From NCBI RefSeq assembly GCF_910592395.1, contig NC_088317.1, positions 3,102,001 to 3,162,000 on the forward strand: a stretch of 60,000 nucleotides of DNA. Direction: 5' to 3'. Of this stretch, positions 38,479 to 51,187 are shown one piece after another. Each line of letters begins with the position of its first letter. Position 1 is the stretch's first letter. The DNA comes from Lineus longissimus. Lineage: Eukaryota > Nemertea > Pilidiophora > Heteronemertea > Lineidae. The notes beneath the pieces were generated by a model. That model was not told the origin of the DNA. It saw only the letters and a list, made by a program, of their open reading frames with translations, and searched no databases. The translations under genes were made by a program, and so were the position numbers.

Positions 38479-41400
38479 CTCAGAATCCGATTCGTCCTTA
38501 TTCTTCGTTCGGGCTGTTATATTATCCTGTTGCATCTTATTCCTCATTAACACCGTCTTCTTCATCAAAGGAGCCATGTTTTTCATCGCAGCCCGTTTCG
38601 GCGAGGTGCCCTTCTTGACCTGCTCTGGGCGGCCTCTTGGTGCGTCTTCGGCAGGCTTTGTAGAGTCGCCAGACTGACCAGCGGAGGCCTCGCTTGGTCT
38701 CCCCTTGGGGGAGTCAATGGGGCGCCCCTTAGGGGACTCACAAGAGCGCCCAGCCTTAGGAGAGTCACTGGACCTTTTAGGAGAGCTGCATGCACCTTTC
38801 TTCATGGGTTTCACTACAGGAGGTGGCATTGGCATTGGCGATATTTCTCCATTCTCAATCCTGATCGTGGACCATACGTTTCGCATGGGAGGTGGTCGTT
38901 GGCTCGGGGGCACTCCAGACGGTCCGGGTGAGGCAGCCTTCTCTGCTTTTCGTTGTGGAGGTTGCCTCCCCGTGTCAGGTGCTGTCTCCGAGAGACCTGA
39001 CGAATCGCATTTGGTCTCTGCTTTGGACACCAGAGACTGCCGTTGCCTAGAAGACTCCATTCCCGAAAAATCAGCCATGCTGACCTTTGGTTCTTTGGAC
39101 AGTTTCACCTTGGGGGCAGGCGATGTCTTTTGAACTATCCTTCCACACGGAGGACGGATTTTCACAGGGTAGTCTTTCGAATCACCGCTTTGTTTTGGTT
39201 CTGATTTGGTGGGGGTTTGTGACCTAACCAATTTATCATTTTGAATCTCTGTCTCCTGAAGTGGCGCTTCGTTTTTGTCATCGCCCGAGTCTTTGCTGTC
39301 CGTCCAGTTCAGGTATTCGCTATTCGCATCATTTTCCACCGAAACACATGTTACACTTTCTTGGTCACTTACAACACTAGTTGCAAGCTCACTATTTACA
39401 TTCGTGTTTTTCATTTCGCTTTCGGTATCCACACTCTTTATTGTTTCTTTATTTACACAAGAACTTTTCATCTCAAAGTCCATATTTTCCTCTTTCCGTA
39501 TGTCCTCTTCTCGCTTTTTTAAAGCAGTGGCGTTGACCTTATCATACAGCTGTATTTCCCGTTTAATGGCACTCTCCAAAATACTGTTCACTGATTTCCC
39601 CTCATAAGGGGAGCTTTCCTTAGGTTCTTGCCGAGGGGCACTGAGATCATAACTTGGTTGAGGAATCGCCTTAGGCCTATTCTCCATTCGCAGAGGCCTT
39701 GGAATATTCAAAATGGATTCTCGAACTGGTCCACCAGTTGCGTTTTCATTTGTCTCTTTGTTCTTATTTCTATATTTTTTCGAAAACGCTGGCATCAGTT
39801 CCTGTATGATGGCTGACACAGCTTCCTTGCTGTCCAGCTCCACTTCCTTGGCCGGACGCTCAGCGTTCCCTGAATTCCGTATTGTTGGACTGTTACGAGG
39901 ACTTCCAAGCAACGTAGGCGACTTGGTGTGCGGGCTCAATACGGGCATTTGGGGCGAGGGCAATGGGCTAGTCCCGCGAATAAGAGGAGGTGGAATGGCT
40001 ACAGGGGTCTTGACATCGGCCATTGAAAGCGGAGGTGGAGACCCCGATTCTCCCGGTCTATTGTGTCCTCGCGGCGCAGGGAACCGAGGCGTACTGAGTG
40101 CCATTCTTGGTTTACTGTGAAAATACGATGGTGAAGGCCTCGGCTGCATTGCTGGAGATGGCGATATTTTGTCTGATAATGGCGAACTATGACTAGAGTC
40201 TGGTATTTCAATCCTAAGTGGAGTAGCAGCCGCTGGCTTACTACTACTAGGTTCGCGTTTCCGTGGCGGAGGTGTTTGTGAATGCTGTATCATCCCGTTA
40301 GGTAATCTAACTGCCCCATTGGGCACCCTGAAGTCCTGTGGGGGCACTGGATAACCTGGGTGTAGCTTTCCGTCACTTCCTAACAGATATCGCTGGGACA
40401 TTGCGTGGTGTAAGAGCCGCATCTGTTCTAACTGAGCGGGTGAGTGCTGCGAGAGCTGAGGATGCATTTGAGGACTTGTTCTCGGTGGAATCTGGGGCGT
40501 CCCTGCTCGAGACACCTCTGACCCAGGCCGGCTTATAGCCTTAGGTGTGGATTTTGGCGACTCTTTGCCCGAAGTTGCCCTTAGATTCGGGCTCATTGTT
40601 GGACTTGGTCCCCTGATTTCCCCCTCGCGTCCTGAATAAGTTCCTTTGGGAGATGGGCGGGGAACTCTGTTGACGTGAGGATGTGGTAAACCCTGAGTCA
40701 TGGGTTGTGTCGCCATAGGCGACGGCGGCGCGGAGAACGGCAAATGCCCTTGCAAAAATGCGCTCTGATAGGCTTGCATTACATGAAGCTTCTGTTGCCG
40801 CATTGCCTGGAAAGTCGAATCCACAGCCACGCTTTCTTTCGTTTTCGGCGGCTCCCTAGCCGTGGGGCTCGCAAGCTGCATATCTCTCTGCTGTTGCTGC
40901 TGATGCTGCCTCTGCTGCACATAATGCTGCATCTGTAGTTGCTGCCGGCGCTGCTGTTGAGTTAAAAGTTGCGGGGTAGGCGACTTCTGCTGATTCTGCT
41001 GCGACACCCGCTCGTACTGTAGCAATTTCTCCTTCTTTGGATTACGCGGGGCGTTGGTGGTGTCGCACATACCACTAGGTCGCGGTGAGAGTAAGTCGTG
41101 ACGCTTCACCAATCCCAACTCATGCTGCTCTGCCGGGCCGGTAGTATCTGCGCTCCTACGCGTAGTCTTAACAGATAAATCTAAGGGACTATCAGCATCG
41201 CGAGCCTGCTTTTTAGCTTGAAATGATAAATCCAATGGCTGCACATATAAGTCTGAATCTGAACCTGGCGTTGAAGCACGCGACAAAGAAGTCTGCTCAA
41301 TTTTCCTAACAGTTTCAGACGGAACGAACTTCATTTGTTCTATATATTTGACCGTTTCGTCGAAGGCTCGGATCCTTGCGTGAGTCATGTCTATCTCCTT

Positions 41401-41520
41401 GGCCGAATTGGCATCGTGGAGAAGGAGGCGTCTGGCGACCGTGGGGTCCATCAAAGAGTGTCGCTGGAGCTCCCGGGGATCGGCGGGCCGCACCTCACTA
41501 GGCCGCCCGGTAGGATACAT
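38479..41520 (-). CDS. Large exon of a nuclear regulator-like protein with two PLDLS (CtBP-type) motifs
   Basis: Open for 1014 codons. The upper border is a clean acceptor (pyrimidine tract, TTGCAG) directly before an ATG; the lower border is a consensus donor (GAG then GTAAGT), both in phase 0. Counting that ATG as residue 1: an N-terminal charged helical part (about 15-75), PLDLS at 95-99 and 112-116, a Gln/His-rich tract (about 173-212), a long Pro/Ser stretch with many SP/TP sites (about 265-550), a short predicted helix around 560-585, an acidic Ser-rich part (about 680-780), and a basic C-terminal part with SPKGRP-like repeats (about 910-945). No folded domain or zinc finger is visible. 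PxDLS motifs are known docking sites for CtBP corepressors, so a nuclear regulatory role is inferred. Whether translation starts at this ATG or in an upstream exon is not settled. The family was not recognised. Confidence 0.92.
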
Positions 41521-44500
41521 CTGCAAGACATACAGAGACAATTTTGAGTTAAATTATTAAACAGATATTTCTTCCATCCGATCATCAAATGACTACCAGA
41601 GAAGTGTAATTTCACCCGTTTGCTAATTTGAGGTCAATCAAAATCAGCTTGATCAGTTGACTAGACGATGTTCTTGAATCGTGCCAAATTAAGAAGTATG
41701 TGCAATAATATATTTAGGAAGCATCTCGGATCCAGGATATGTATTGTTACTCGATCTACACGTATATACTGGATGACCCGTACATGAACTCATCACATAC
41801 ATGTGTATAGTTCAGTTCAGATGTTTTATTCAAACGGGCTTGTTTATTATTTAAATAAAGGCCGGTTGTTTTTTTAGTCAGCTGGTTAAACACACTTGGC
41901 GAGCACGAAGCGAGAGCGTGCATGGGATCGTATCCAAATAATTCAGTTATTTCATACTACTGTACTTGACGAATGTGGCTGCGGTAGTTAAACGGCGATA
42001 ATTAAATCTGACAACAGCCAACGATTATATTAAAATAGGCCTATAGGGGACACGCCGGCCTGCCTATTGAATGAATTGAATTGAAATTAAACTTAAATCC
42101 AGGCCTTCCGTTTTAATCTTACAGCCACGGTCAAACTGAAGGGGTGCTGGCAAAGTTTCTATTGTGAGATAATTTCCCCTAAAATGTCAGCACGAATTTA
42201 GTTTAAACGGTAAATACTAGTTACATGTATCAACCGTGAGTACCAGGTGAAGTACACCTCCATCGCGGTGGTATGTGAATGAACCCTGGCTGTGTGCTGG
42301 CGATGTTTTTACACATCGAGAATGGATCCGAAGGTAATGAGAGCCATGCATTATGAAATGCTCCCTCGACGCCGCATTTTCAGACGCACAGGTGGAAACG
42401 CCAGCCGTACACTTTCCAGTTGAAAGAAAGAGTCAATTAAAGCGCGTATCGTGCTTTGGCTGTGTGTGTAGCTGTTGACGGCGAGTCGTTCTCCGTCGAG
42501 CCGTCACTTCAGTCATAAATCCAAACAAAAGCCATATTTCAGTTTTCCTGACTATATTTGAGGGTTTTTGATATCGGCTTCATGAACTACGGTACGGTAT
42601 TGACTTAAAATAAAGCCCAACTCCATTCGTTAAAAAGCTTTGAAGCATGGGCCCAGGTGATGGCCTTCTAATGCATTGCATGGAATAATGGACTACCTCA
42701 TACACTATGAGAACCACTACCTCTGGTGCTCAAGTAGTGAATGTCAGGCACGCAAGCTTTTATAGGGAGGCCGCCCATAAGCAGTACGTGCTTATTTTTT
42801 CTCGGCTCCTCGTTCGAAGTGAAATTTGATTAATTTGAAACTCAATCCTTCAACGATGTGGTGGATTTGAAATAGCACTTATCTAATGTTGAACAATGGT
42901 GCCATATGTTGCACAGTTATGAGACTAGTGGCCCAGCGCTTACCCCGAAATCATGGACCTGAACGTGGCGTCAAACGAGCCTGCCGTTTTTTGGGGCACG
43001 ATGGTTGATATTCAAGACACTTATGTTTTACGAAAACGTATGAAGGACTTGACCTACATGTATATTCTTTATTTTGGCAACGATACAAAGTCGATGGTCG
43101 ATATGTTGATAGTGTCTATGACTGATGAACAAATGGCAAAGTCTCCTTTGAATAAAGAACGCTAATATCGAGCGTTTAGTTTATTTGTCACGGTACTTCC
43201 GGAAGCGACACTGTCGTAATCTAATCGCGTGCAGCAAATGGGGTTTGTTGTCATTTGATCCTACGCCGTGTGTACATGTACGCGTCTGGCTGAGCTAAAA
43301 TCAATACAGAAAGAGCGAACTGCACCAGACATTTTATTCGTATTGGAAAATCCAACAGCTTTTCCGGTTGTAAATTTATAAAACTATAATTCAAATATAG
43401 GCATCCGCTTCAAATTATAGATTCACCTTTTCAACAAAAAAAACGTTACAGAATAATGGCAACACGTTTTGGTTTTTTTTGTCCCAAAATTCATAGCGAA
43501 CTGATCCACATTGAGCTTTTGGGTTTCACCGAACACTGCGAGTGTGAAGCAAAAATGTTTGCCAAAAGCGAGGCACCTCGCGAGAGGTTTTGGAAAAAAC
43601 GACAACTCCACCGTAGCAGTGTTTGTTGACTGAAACCACAACTGACAAATTCGTGTTTCGGCAAGAGGCCATAGACACAACTGAACGTATAGCAGTCACA
43701 CAGTTTGTGTCTATCTTTTATTTGGCTTGTATAAATTCATCCGTGCATATCGAGCGGTTTTTACATAGTACTCTAGTAGCCCAGTCGGCGCGTGACCGAG
43801 ACCTCAATGAAGTCAATGAAAAAGCACAGTGCATGGCAACATTATTTCTTGCTTATTTATGTTGTCCCGATTCGCTTACGTCTCGATAGATCGATAGATA
43901 GGCGTATCGAGCTGGCGATAACGTGCCGTCATTGTGTGGTACGATGTATGCTAGCGAGTATGTGCGTAGGTGTGTCTCGTCCTGCTTTGCCGACATAGTC
44001 AGCAATGAGGCGAACGCATCCAGATAACTAATCGGTCTTGTATCAACACTAACGTCATGCGAATAATATGACAATAGTCTTCGATTGTAAACACACAGTA
44101 TTCCCAGGAATAAATGCGGCTCAATTACTCACATGCACGCTTACGTAACACACCCGTCACGATAATGTAAGATAATACAAACGTTCTCTGTAGTCGCTTA
44201 AAATTGGTTCCTCTGCATTTCTGCGACACGCAAAAATATGGATCTTTGTACTTTATCCTCTTTCTTTTTCAACTCGCGAAAATAAAGATAATTTTTTACG
44301 ATTTTAATTTAGCAGAGAACAACTTTATTGTTCAATAAAATTATTTGAAAAAGAAGAAGGACCTTCGGCTCTTCCAGGTGTTACACACACAACCCCGTTG
44401 GTCTGTTGCTTTAAAAAGAACTATCCAATTAACGATAACGTAACGGTTCTGCGCTCTACGCCTCAACAAAGAAGATCATAAATTTTATTACTGGCTCTTG

Positions 44501-47500
44501 AAACACATATCCTTAACACAATTCAAATTGTAAATACTACATGCATTATATTTACTTCCTCATCCAGCTTCCGAGGTTTAAAATGGCTTGTCGAATCAGG
44601 ATGTGACCTCATTCAAACACCGAAACTGCAGTCGCACGGCACAAACCCTCGCCGCGGAATGAAGCATTCCTTGTTTATTTTCGGTCAGCGGTCTTCACAA
44701 GGCAGAACGGTGGGCGTTCGAACTCGAGATCGGAGAAGGAAATGGCAAATAAACGTATTCCCAATTGACACCAATGAAAACAGGGTGTCACCATGGTCAC
44801 CGTGATGACGTAACCTGAGACATTGTCGGCTGTGTCGGAAGATGAACCGGGGTTAATGTGGCGGTTCTCGGCATGTGATGTGGGTTTTTTTTGTCGAAAT
44901 GTTGGTCAAAGCAAGTATAGATTTATTCTTTAAATCATATTTGGTCAAAGGTATATCACGATCACAACATGGTTTTGTCCTTTTTATGAATTTTATATAA
45001 GAAAAGCCTCCGTACACAATGTAAGGCCTTCGTTTTTTACCTTCCGAGTGCACTGAGAACGTGCAGGTTGAGTCTGTTCGTCAAGTACACAGACGAATTA
45101 TGATTTAATTCACCGGTTTGCCGTAGAAATTAAGCCCAGGGAAACCGTTCGTAGTTATAGGCCCTTTATGTGTTATAATGCGGGCTTCAAGAGTTAATGA
45201 TTATGTATATGACTTTGAAGTGCTACGTGGACGGAAGTAGTATTTATCATTAGAATATTCTATAAGCGCCGATAAAAATAGGCCTCGCCAAAATAAAAAC
45301 CGTGATTTTAGTCACCACAGCCTCGGGCTGACGGGCTGACGAACGTGAACGATTGCAAGTATGCTGGTAGTAGACCGCATACAACTGTTATCTGCATGGA
45401 AATACGTGCGCCAAAGTGTCTTAAAATAATTCTATTAGCCTAAAAAACTATAAAAACTATCTTTGACTAGACCCCATTTTAGTATAATTTTCCCAGCCAT
45501 CAAAAAATGGAACGTTGACTAGACCACACAACTCTCAGTCTGAATTTCAAAATCCCGTAGGCAACAGCGTCAGCGGGCCTATACAGAATGGCCAGGTAAG
45601 GTATCTACATTTAGGCTAGTATTTTTGATAAAATCAAATATTTTGTGAATTAAATTCATAGCGCGAGTTGCAGTAGATGTGATGCGAGTCGTATTTTTAG
45701 AACGCCGTGTCATTTTCCACGCAGACGTTCCAGTCAACAAACAAGCAATGGCGTGATCGCGCTTACTCGCTCCCGCGCCCGTGGAGCATTGGATCCGAGC
45801 AGACCATCGATTTTTCTCTAGCTTACACGCGAGGAATACTGTAGCCAATAGAAAGCTGGATGATTCCGTAGGCTCTCTTTCATTGCTGGCCGGTGTATGT
45901 GATTGCTGGCGCGGCAACAATCTGGTTTATATGCATTTTGCTCACCGTTACTTTTGTTTTGAGGCAAAACTCTCAGACTGAAAACGTTGTTGGTGAAGAA
46001 AAAAATTGTATTCGTTTAAATTCCTCGTTCGTTCGTTCCTTCAAAACTTTAACCTGAATCTGGGAATTTTGATTACTGAATATGAATTTCATCAATCCCG
46101 ATGTTTATTTCTAATTGCAGTGGAACAAACTGTGAGTAATTAGCAATGCAGCCTGCACACGTATTTTTATGGCAGTTGCCGCGTGAACAAATTAACGACG
46201 ACGCAATTGCCTAAATCACAAAAAAGTGACGCACACAAACTGGCGAAAATAGAATATACTGAAAGTGTCTAATCAAAACAAGTGAGGAAAATAAAGAGCA
46301 GAGCTCGCATACGTGTTCAAATTATTAATAGTCTTAATACGCTATTATATTATCGGATAATGGAATAATCAATGAATAATAGAAACGTAGGCTACAGTTT
46401 TCGCCAAAATTAATAATTAATTAAGAGCTAATTGATTATTTCGACACTGCCATTTGAGCGATTCATTGGTGATCCGCATTCAAAGCAGTCATCGTTAAAA
46501 AATTTAGAACGTCCGCTTCCGTTCGAGACGAAATATAGGCCTATTACAGGGCACGGCTGTTCAAAATAACATATTTCCCGAAACTGGTCAACCATGGTCA
46601 AGTAAAAATAAGAAAATTTACAATGATGACGGCATGACTGACGCCGAGGGTGTAGAACCAAACCATGCAGTACCGCGATCATCGAGCGCTATAAAAAAAA
46701 GTCATTTACCTAAAACGCCGTACCTAAAAACCTGCAAAGCATTCAACCATCAACAGCGCGACAAGATAAGGAAAAGCATCACGGAAGAAAATTTCACACG
46801 CAGGAACTTACAAAATGCTCACTGGAATTTGTCCCGTGATGAGAACAGCCTCAAATTATGAAAGAATACAACCGCCTTATTATTCTCAATCGCCCGGATC
46901 GATCACTAGAAAAACATACGCTTTCTGTCTAAATACAGAAAATGGCGAATTTGAGTAATCATGGTAATCACTGTGCAAATATGTGGCCAACCCACATGAA
47001 CCGTTAAAAGTACCATTTTCACCGCGTCTACACTGACGTACGTACATGTTTACGGCGCCGATAGAAAAAGATATCCACACAATCGATAAACAAACCTTCA
47101 GCGACGGAACACTGAAATATATATAAATGCCTCCCTAGTCTTTGTGTTCCGCCACGAAAAGCGCTCAACTCGACCAACTACGGAAAACCATATAATAAAG
47201 CCTAGCCTTAAAATTTGCTGATGAAAACTCCCGTCGCCAAATAATTTCTCACTTGCCTTCGACGGCAAAAGTAAACAGGCTGACGATCTATAAAACTAGG
47301 ATAATACGCGGCTCCATTGCCACAGCCAGCGTAAATACTGAGCTTTATTTGACGCGAACGCGGCCATTTAATGAAACATATACAAAGTACGTCGATCGCG
47401 ATATCATACCAGACAGCCATGAATACATATCTACGTACAAATAATAAAACACTATAAAATTCTCTATCTTTACTCCATGATATTGATATAAACACTGATA

Positions 47501-50500
47501 TTCCAAACAATGCTGACCTTATATCCAAATTTCCATACAGCTCTAAAATACGCAGATATATCCAATGAGAGTATTCCTGCGAATAATCCGAGTGTAATTT
47601 CTACCGCAGAAAGATCGTCACTGAATTCCACACATACACGACAGAAAAAGATCGGTAATAATCCAACTGATACCGCGATCTGGCCGCCGTGAAAAGTGCG
47701 TTTCTACTCCTCAATGGCGCTCACCAGTCGCGTATAAACCCTGGTTGTGTTACGAGACGTGGACACGTGGTACAACACCATACAGCAGGCCAACTTCGTT
47801 GTGAACTATTAATTATACACAGGCGAGTCGGAAAGGTTCTGCCGACGATATCACTACAGTCTGTTCGGAATTACCGAGTAGGTGGCTTTGTTCGCCGATC
47901 GACGAAGTGGTGGATGGAGCGGCGGCGCGGAGCTAAGTGGCCCCGGGGTTCTTTTATGCAACTGTGGCTATTTGCATTTGAATATCGGTTGTGTATGCTT
48001 TCGCTGACCGTAAAAGACAGTATTGTCCTTTACTAGATTACTGACGCGGGGTTTTTCGCCAAACTGACGATCGTCGGCCCCGCAAAGGTGCAAGATTTCT
48101 GTTTTGTTTTTTGCATTACCCACGAAACAGAAAATAGATACATGTGCGTGCGAAAATATTTTGATTTATTGAGTGACTGACCTGCTATAGTTGTATTGAT
48201 TGTGGGCCTGGTGTCTACGCAGATGGCACAGACTTTCAGCCTGCTTGAATTTCATGTATACACCGACATACCCGGCTCCTCGGTAATAAACATGCTCGGC
48301 ATCTACAATGTATTTGAATGGGTTTAGTGGCCGTCGCGCAAGTCAGAAAAGGGCGTCCATTTTTCTTTACACGTGGTCAAGGCCAATAAAAAAATACAGG
48401 TAACATTTTCTTTTAAAAACGGTATTGTTGCGTTTTATTTTTTCCCAAACATATAGCCATAATTTAATGGGATATAAAATTACGTCTTTTATCAATTTCT
48501 GAAAATTGTCTCGGTGGGCCGTGTCAAGTCATTCTGGTAAAACATGTATCATAGTACACCTTTAAATAAAATTGATGAGTGACCTATTGATTCAGTGGCT
48601 GGAACGGATTTCTCTGCTATAAAAGTAAAGAAATATCTAGGCGTTTTTCTGTTTCAGGCAGCGGGCACTAAACGCGATATTGACTAAAAATTTGGGCTGA
48701 TGTTTTATACTAGCATTCGAATGGGCGAACCACCGTGACGCGTCACCGAGAAGGCTGAGGATTTTAAAAACTCGTCTCAGGCTTTTAACCTGTTGGTTAT
48801 AACAACATTAAACACAAAGATATTTTGTCATTACTGTTTAATTACTTTGCCAAGTATTGATAAGGAATAACCTTTCAGACTGGATAAATTTTTCCAAGGA
48901 ATAAAAAAATGGACGAAGTGTGTTCGTATTACGACGGCTATACATGTTCACTACCTGAAAAGTTGTCCGCCATGGGGTACATAACAACAAAAGGCGACTT
49001 GACATAATAGCTTTTACTGAACTGTCCGGCACGTTAATCAGTCGGTTGATAATACGGGTGCCATCTGATGGTTGAGTAAGTGACGTAAGATTGCGGACGG
49101 TTCGACCAACCGAGGCTGAGCCCGTGTTCGTCATGATGCTAACCGACGGCCGGGCCAATCAAGCGGCCGGGCCGTGCAACATATTCCGACCAAGCTGGGT
49201 TAACGACTCGACCTGCTTGGAGCATGGGATCAGTTGGGTGTAAATTTGAAACTTTACTGACGAGATGGACTTCAGCAGCACGAAGGCAACATCAAATACA
49301 AGTATACTGGTGCATTTTCTGCACAATTATAGGAATTATATCACATTCACTGGTATTCATAATTAGCAAATTCCGTTTTACCAGCAGTTCTGTCATTACG
49401 TGCCGATTGTCTAAAGCGGATGAGATAATTACTGGCTGGTTACTGTAGCATACACAGCTGAATGTCACTGCGTGCAAACCTCAGAACATTTATAAAAGCA
49501 AAGATAGAATAAAGGTCAAACGAGCGAATCTTGATATTGAGGCTGCGGCCTGGTACTTTATCGCCAATTCTCCTCAGCAGCCTTTTCCCTTCGATTCCAG
49601 ACAATGGAGAAGTTAAGATTTCGATCCGAGAACGAAATGATTTTTTCTCTGGTTGACCGGAGGTGGTCATCAAGTCAAGTTCACAGTTTTGCTTTATTAC
49701 ATCCAGGCATTCTGCATAATAAGGCTTTTTTTACTCAAATGTCGTATACAAAATATCGAGCGGCGCTCACACTGACGATTTTACAACGCCACAGTTAAAT
49801 ACATTGATACATTCATACATGTAAATGCACTCTCTTTGTTCGTTATCGGATCGAACCCAGTCAAAGGCCTGCTGTTATTATTTCAAACCCCAATAACTCT
49901 TTCAGGAAAAAAACACTTAACCGTTATCTACCTACATACATGTACTGAATAATCCAATGCATGCGATAAACCGCCAACCTGTTTAAGTAGAACAATACAT
50001 TTTAAAGGTAAAAGCAGGTCCGTGGGTAAATGTTTACGCGGCAATGCAATAGTTAGGCTGAAGGCTTTTCCGATATTTGGTCAACATAACCTTCTTGTTA
50101 TGTACCCTATGAGCAATGTACATTTACATGTACGACCGGTAATACACTGCTGACTAAATGCTAGTCTCGAAATGCGCTGCTTGTACCGAACCTAGTTCGT
50201 TGTACGACTAGAGGACAGGCACCTGGACAATCAATGATTGTCCCACTTTGAAATACATGTAATCTGAATGACCTACATTGAGGAATGACGAACTGTCGTA
50301 TTTTTGCGGCCCAGGCCTAAACGACATTATGATAGATGAAAGCAAACTTCAATGATACTTCAAGTTTATATTGTAATCACTGTATTACGGCGTTTGACAA
50401 TTTAGTATAGCCTCATCTCACGAGGTGCGCTGCACGGCCGGGTAAACGCGGACATTGAAGAGCGCCGTATTGTTCGGCGCATAACTGATTTAGTGTGCCC

Positions 50501-50730
50501 ACGGCTTTGTCAAGTTGGCGAAGTGTGTGGCATAGAATACAAATATAGGTCACTCGTCAGACGAATACAAATCAATGTAACGGTACTATGTTTTTTGAAA
50601 CGCATATCCAATATCCAGATAATGATAAGGTTTCTGTGAATAATTCAGTGAACACATGTGCTGCCATCTTACGGACTACAATGACTCTCTTTGGTGTCGG
50701 AGACAGAGTTCAGTTAAGACTTCGAATCTA
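41521..50730. other. Upstream of the main exon; 5' end of the gene not located
   Basis: No confident upstream exon was found. Two GC-richer blocks could hold a minus-strand start. At 45.78-45.85 kb a CTATTGGCTAC (inverted CCAAT) precedes a GAGCGA-GTAAGC donor. At 47.73-47.94 kb an open stretch with ATG ends CGACTG-GTGAGC in phase 0. On plus, a strong acceptor and donor bracket 11 nt at 46121-46131. The rest is AT-rich. Confidence 0.45.
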
Positions 50731-50847
50731 CATTTACATGTATCCTTCTCTACTGCTCTACATTTTATGCGCGCATCTGTCATACATATATCATATGACA
50801 GATGCGCGCATAAAATGTAGAGCAGTCTATGCATATACATGTAATGA
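50731..50847. repeat. Long perfect hairpin (33-bp arms, 9-nt loop) with an extended imperfect inverted repeat
   Basis: 50752-50784 and 50794-50826 are exact reverse complements (arm begins ACTGCTCTACATTTTATGCG) around a 9-nt loop. Beyond the perfect arms both sides carry a CATT(T)ACATGTAT block in inverted orientation, so the symmetry runs to about 50731-50847 with mismatches. It looks like a young foldback/MITE insertion or a small-RNA-type hairpin. Confidence 0.9.
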
Positions 50848-50926
50848 TATTGGAAGCTGGTCAAACTCTCACAACTAGTATCCGTCATCCCTACTTTAGT
50901 GAGGTTTTGCAATCACCAGGTTTAAT

Positions 50927-50992
50927 AGGCCATACGACGACGTCTATCTATTGTGTGGGTTCACCAGAACAATAAACGTCGTCGTAGGGCCT
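50927..50992. repeat. Stem-loop with 17-bp arms
   Basis: AGGCCATACGACGACGT (50927-50943) and ACGTCGTCGTAGGGCCT (50976-50992) are reverse complements with one mismatch, around a 32-nt loop. It sits about 100 bp after the 33-bp hairpin and overlaps the start of the open frame at 50951. Confidence 0.7.
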
Positions 50993-51187
50993 AACCGGGG
51001 AGGACCAAAGGCCGAGCTGATGCTTTTCGAAGCAACTGGACACGTTTTGAAGGCCAAGCCGAAAGTCATCAAATGCGCCAAGCTCGTCATTATAGTGGGC
51101 ATCCTGGGCTCCTCCTGCAGAAAAATATCATTCGGAAATCATCGAGTGCGATTTCGTCCTGGCATTTTGGAGCCAAAAAAGGATTAA
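50951..51187 (+). CDS. Candidate coding fragment, unknown product
   Basis: Within this 78-codon frame the stretch from about 50970 to 51115 has third codon positions strongly biased to G or C and a protein-like reading (NVVVGPNRGGPKAELMLFEA and onwards). The minus strand is also open across it, so strand is uncertain. It begins inside a 17-bp stem (50927-50943 with 50976-50992). A decayed mobile-element fragment is as likely as a gene. No family was recognised. Confidence 0.2.
   Translation: MCGFTRTINVVVGPNRGGPKAELMLFEATGHVLKAKPKVIKCAKLVIIVGILGSSCRKISFGNHRVRFRPGILEPKKD

Noticed and set aside
38705-40938. Plus-strand open frames of 60-142 codons inside the large exon (for example 38705-39133 and 39713-40120)
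   Set aside because: They are antisense shadows of the GC-rich coding strand. The minus frame has consensus splice borders and a coherent protein.
41881-41930. GGCGAGCACGAAGCGAGAGCG string upstream of the main exon
   Set aside because: Looks like a short internal near-repeat (GCGAG/GCGAGAGCG) or interspersed-repeat end, with no second copy seen in the window.
45579-45920. 113-codon minus-strand frame
   Set aside because: Serine/threonine-rich random reading with an internal donor; kept only as a possible 5' untranslated region.
47689-48036. 115-codon plus-strand frame beginning with a hydrophobic stretch
   Set aside because: Composition after the start is random-looking; GC-rich DNA explains the openness. 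It is mentioned only as a possible minus-strand 5' region.
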